Shown here: positions 61,335-64,000 of the stretch, one piece after another
How the letters are laid out: each line of letters begins with the position of its first letter
Position numbering within the stretch: the first letter of the stretch is position 1
Assembly: GCF_008831285.2 (NCBI RefSeq)
Contig: NC_045146.1
Span: 21,405,289 to 21,469,288, forward strand
DNA: 64,000 bases
Reading direction: 5' to 3'
Source: Nymphaea colorata
Taxonomy: Eukaryota > Streptophyta > Magnoliopsida > Nymphaeales > Nymphaeaceae
Made by a program: the position numbers and the translations under genes
Notes under the pieces: generated by a model
The model's database searches: none
What the model saw: only the letters and a program-made list of their open reading frames with translations
Told to the model about the DNA's origin: nothing

Positions 61335-63187
61335 TTCTTCGGATTTCGTGTCTCAAAAGACGTCAAAAATTCTGAAGCTTACAAACTCATAATATGTTTC
61401 CTAGCTATGACAAGCGCCCCCCCCCACTCTGAAGCAATATCCAAGCCAGAAAATTGTACTTTTTAGAATTTATGTACCCAATAAGAGTTAGCTGAACCAA
61501 CATGTACTGTTTGTATTTTTGCTTCTCCTATGAATTCTACCATCCTCATATTCCTCTCTCTCTCTCTCGTGTGCCTAAGCTGTCATGCGGGGTGCAGGAA
61601 GGGAACAACTACTTGCAGAGTTTGATCGGCAAAGCTGTAGAAGGATAATAAAGGGCATGATTGTGTGGAGCGAAGGAAATTTTTCCTTGATTCTAAATTA
61701 ATTCGTTTTTAGGCCAGAATAAATATGACAGCAAAAAGGATATGACGTTTGATGGGTGTAAATGAAAGGGTGGAAAAAACTTTTGATCCGTTGGGATTTT
61801 ATGAACATGCTACATACACGTAGCCAAGGATTCATCCTAATATTGAACAACACAACACGCAGTTAGCAGTCGGTAGCATCTCATGCATGAGTAAGAAGCG
61901 CCTTAAAGACTGACATCGCAGCAGGTAATAAGATCTAAAGTTTACATTAACGAGAAAGGAAACCTTCATGCACATAAAAAAGCGACTCGAACGACAATTG
62001 AAACTGCAACTGAGAGGGCAGTTAAACAATGAAAGGAAATCAATAGGTATAAAGGATCATCTAGACGAGGGGCGAAGGGAAAGGCCAGGGCCTGGCCTTA
62101 AGTTTTGAAATTTTAAAATTTACCGCTTAAATTTTTCCTAAGACCGGCCCCTACAAAATTTTCGGAAAAATGGAGGTACTGGCACCTGCTAAAAATTTTA
62201 TTTAATGGTCGCATGATTCACTAAAAAAAAAAAAATTTGTGTTACAGTGGTGTCACTACTAGGAGGCGCCCGGTGAACATATATATATATATATATACAG
62301 GTGAAAGAAATCACCGGTGTTTACATATATACAGGTGGCATGACCACGGGTTCAGATGAGGCCTTATTCGCCCTCGGTATGGGTTTCGCATCTCCTGTTC
62401 CAAAACTTCGTGCCACCTGTTAAAAAAATGAAAAAACAAAACGGAAGACCCAATTTTTTCTTTTCCTCTCGCTTCTTCCCTCCCTCCGACTTCCTGTGTG
62501 CACTCCATCTCTGTATCTCGCATTTCCTGTCGCCCTCGCCGCGGTCCTCGTCACTCACAGCTCGCTTTTCCCTTCCATCGCTGATGGACAGACAGTTGCC
62601 GCCGCCCACAGGTATGCCGGTCTTTCTCTCTCTCTCCTCCTTTACATGACTCAGAGAGACGGCGAGAGGAGCTGCCGGAGCAGCCTTCTTGTTTTGACAG
62701 CCAGAGGGGCAATTAATCTGGTGTTTCAAGGTGTCCTAGCCCCTTTGTTCCTGTTTTCCTCACCAGTTTTTCTGATCTTGTGTTATTGCTTGAGGTTTAC
62801 CGGGTTGCAGGCCCGTACTGTCGCTCTCGTTCGGCTTCCAGTTTTGATCAATATATCTGTTCGTTCTCTTTTTAGTAAAATTTCCAGTTAAAATAAACAG
62901 TTTTATTGCCTTATTTGGGACTACTCATTGCACGCTTGATTTCGACATTTCAGAGTTTGGGATTCAGAAATTCAAGGGAAGATCTTCCTTCCTTGATATT
63001 AGATCACAAATTTTCACAAACATTAAAATGCAGATCCTAGATCTGATATGTAATATTTGGATTTGAGGCACCAGTTTCTTGTCAAAGCAGTGAAGCTGTT
63101 AGTCAAATTATTTTAGTCCACAGTTGGTTTAATGCTTCTTTTTGCATTTGATTTAGTTGACTTCTTTTCTTTGTGAAAAAAATTCAG
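61335..63187. other. 3' flank of the PAP29-like gene and possible leader of a gene to the right
   Basis: Short CT and AT microsatellites occur at about 61552-61568 and 62279-62297. A transposon-like segment lies near 62085-62250. From about 62440 to 62880 the + strand is pyrimidine-rich with a donor-like ACAG-GTATGCC at about 62611, which looks like a promoter and non-coding first exon of a gene beyond the window, but no coding region is recognisable. Confidence 0.35.
62085..62250. mobile_element. Possible transposon terminus (GCCAGGGCCTGGCC type)
   Basis: GGGGCGAAGGGAAAGGCCAG is followed by a GGCCAGGGCCTGGCC palindrome and by AAATTTT-rich DNA with GGCCCCTACAAAATTTTCGG. This is the style of the common plant elements that begin (A)GTGG(C/T)GGAGCCAG. 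Element limits are not resolved. Confidence 0.3.
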
Positions 63188-63263
63188 GTGGCAGTAATAC
63201 TGGAGAATGGTGATTCTCATGAAGGTGATCTTTTAGTTGGCGCTGATGGTATCTGATCTCAAG
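63188..63263 (+). pseudogene. ZEP: Zeaxanthin epoxidase exon relic with in-frame stop
   Basis: After a good acceptor (AAATTCAG) the + strand reads VAVILENGDSHEGDLLVGAD, then GI, a TGA stop, and SQ, ending at a donor-like GTAAGA. The GDLLVGADGIWSKVR motif belongs to the FAD-binding monooxygenase domain of plant zeaxanthin epoxidase (xanthophyll cycle and abscisic acid precursor pathway, chloroplast). Here the conserved Trp codon TGG is TGA. No other ZEP exon was found within the window on either side, so this is an isolated, disabled exon or the edge of a pseudogene continuing to the right. Confidence 0.6.
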
Positions 63264-64000
63264 TAAGAAAAGAAAATATTGTTTTATTAATCAAGCCAAA
63301 ACTATTTATTCAAAGGCTCAGCCTACTAACTGTTCCAATTCCTTTAGATCTTGTGGAGATCGAGTTTAGCTCTAGGAAACCACCTAATTGCGATGGTCTG
63401 ACATTTTCTTCATACCATTAGAAAAAAAATGAATAGATAGTAAAATAATTAAGAGGAGCTCTTGCCAAAAGGAAAATATTACAGTTCACTGCTTCTTAGC
63501 TCTCTGCTTGAGTGGCGTCAATTTGGAGACAGAAATTACTTTATTTGATATTGATATTTCTCTAATTTTTTTACTTATTTATATTATTGAACTATCCCTT
63601 AAAATCTAAAAGTAAAACTATTGATATTCCTTAATGGAACTTCTCCAAGCAACTTATAGGCGGCCAGCCATGTCAAATGATCCTTTCGGCATATATGAAG
63701 CAGGAACAAGCGGAAATTAGCTGCCCAAGAGAAGGATGGCTTCTTTGGCAACAATGGTTGGTGGAGAAGTTGAGACAAAGGATATATGGGTGGAGGTTTT
63801 GAATGGTTCTTGTTGGTGCTCACATGCATATTTCATGTGAGTCAGGCGGTGGCCTAGCATTTGTAGATTTCTCCATCCTAGTTTGAACAAAGAAATTTTC
63901 TAGCCTCTCTCTGCACACTATTATGCATCAGGTATTGATCAGCTCAAGATAGCATAAATCTCGACATCAGAATCTAAGTTTTGCATAAAAAAAAATCCAG
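63264..64000. other. Right-hand end of the window
   Basis: AT-rich DNA after the ZEP relic. I searched for the next conserved ZEP segments (the substrate-binding and GDAAH motifs) and saw none. Nothing else is supported. Confidence 0.4.

Noticed and set aside
1-64000. Multi-gene metabolic, defence or bacterial-type system
   Set aside because: All genes are ordinary, functionally unrelated plant genes; no biosynthetic cluster, NLR cluster, organellar insertion or prokaryotic operon was seen.

Overview
This window is nuclear genomic DNA from a flowering plant. The evidence is spliced genes with GT-AG introns, a chloroplast outer-envelope import receptor gene (Toc34), plant-type transporters (WAT1/UMAMIT family, UNC93-like), AT-rich intergenic DNA, many microsatellites and decayed plant transposons. 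I cannot fix the lineage from sequence alone. The long, AT-rich introns argue against a compact genome.

Layout (all genes on the + strand): two tandem WAT1-related (EamA-type) transporter genes (about 4.9-11.8 kb and 13.8-15.9 kb); a decayed Ty1/copia retrotransposon on the minus strand (about 16.1-18.1 kb); a mitochondrial stomatin-like (SPFH) gene in nine exons (18.6-24.5 kb); a MOS2/GPKOW-type G-patch and KOW protein in one coding exon (29.0-30.7 kb); a four-exon YIF1-family ER/Golgi trafficking gene (34.6-35.7 kb); a two-exon UNC93-like transporter (37.5-39.5 kb); a small two-exon gene for a probably mitochondrial protein I cannot name (42.8-46.4 kb); a seven-exon Toc34-type GTPase (50.1-53.9 kb); a second copia remnant (about 55.9-56.6 kb); a three-exon PAP29-like metallophosphoesterase (58.9-61.3 kb); and near the right edge one exon-sized relic of zeaxanthin epoxidase with an in-frame stop.

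The genes are unrelated housekeeping or transport functions. Nothing suggests a metabolic cluster, defence island or other multi-gene system. The most unusual structural observation is that the 1.5 kb upstream of MOS2 and the 1.6 kb upstream of YIF1 are homologous to each other, including the splice acceptor just before each start codon, although the two proteins are unrelated. Other points are a probable frameshift and complementary intron differences between the two WAT1 genes, several small transposons inside introns (a solo-LTR-like piece and a MITE in the large Toc34 intron, CACTA-like hairpins in a WAT1 intron), and one hAT-like MITE with a nearly complete target-site duplication.

Exon coordinates were worked out by hand from reading frames, splice motifs and family conservation. 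Reading phases add up in every gene model except the second WAT1 gene, as noted. UTR ends and promoters are not resolved.
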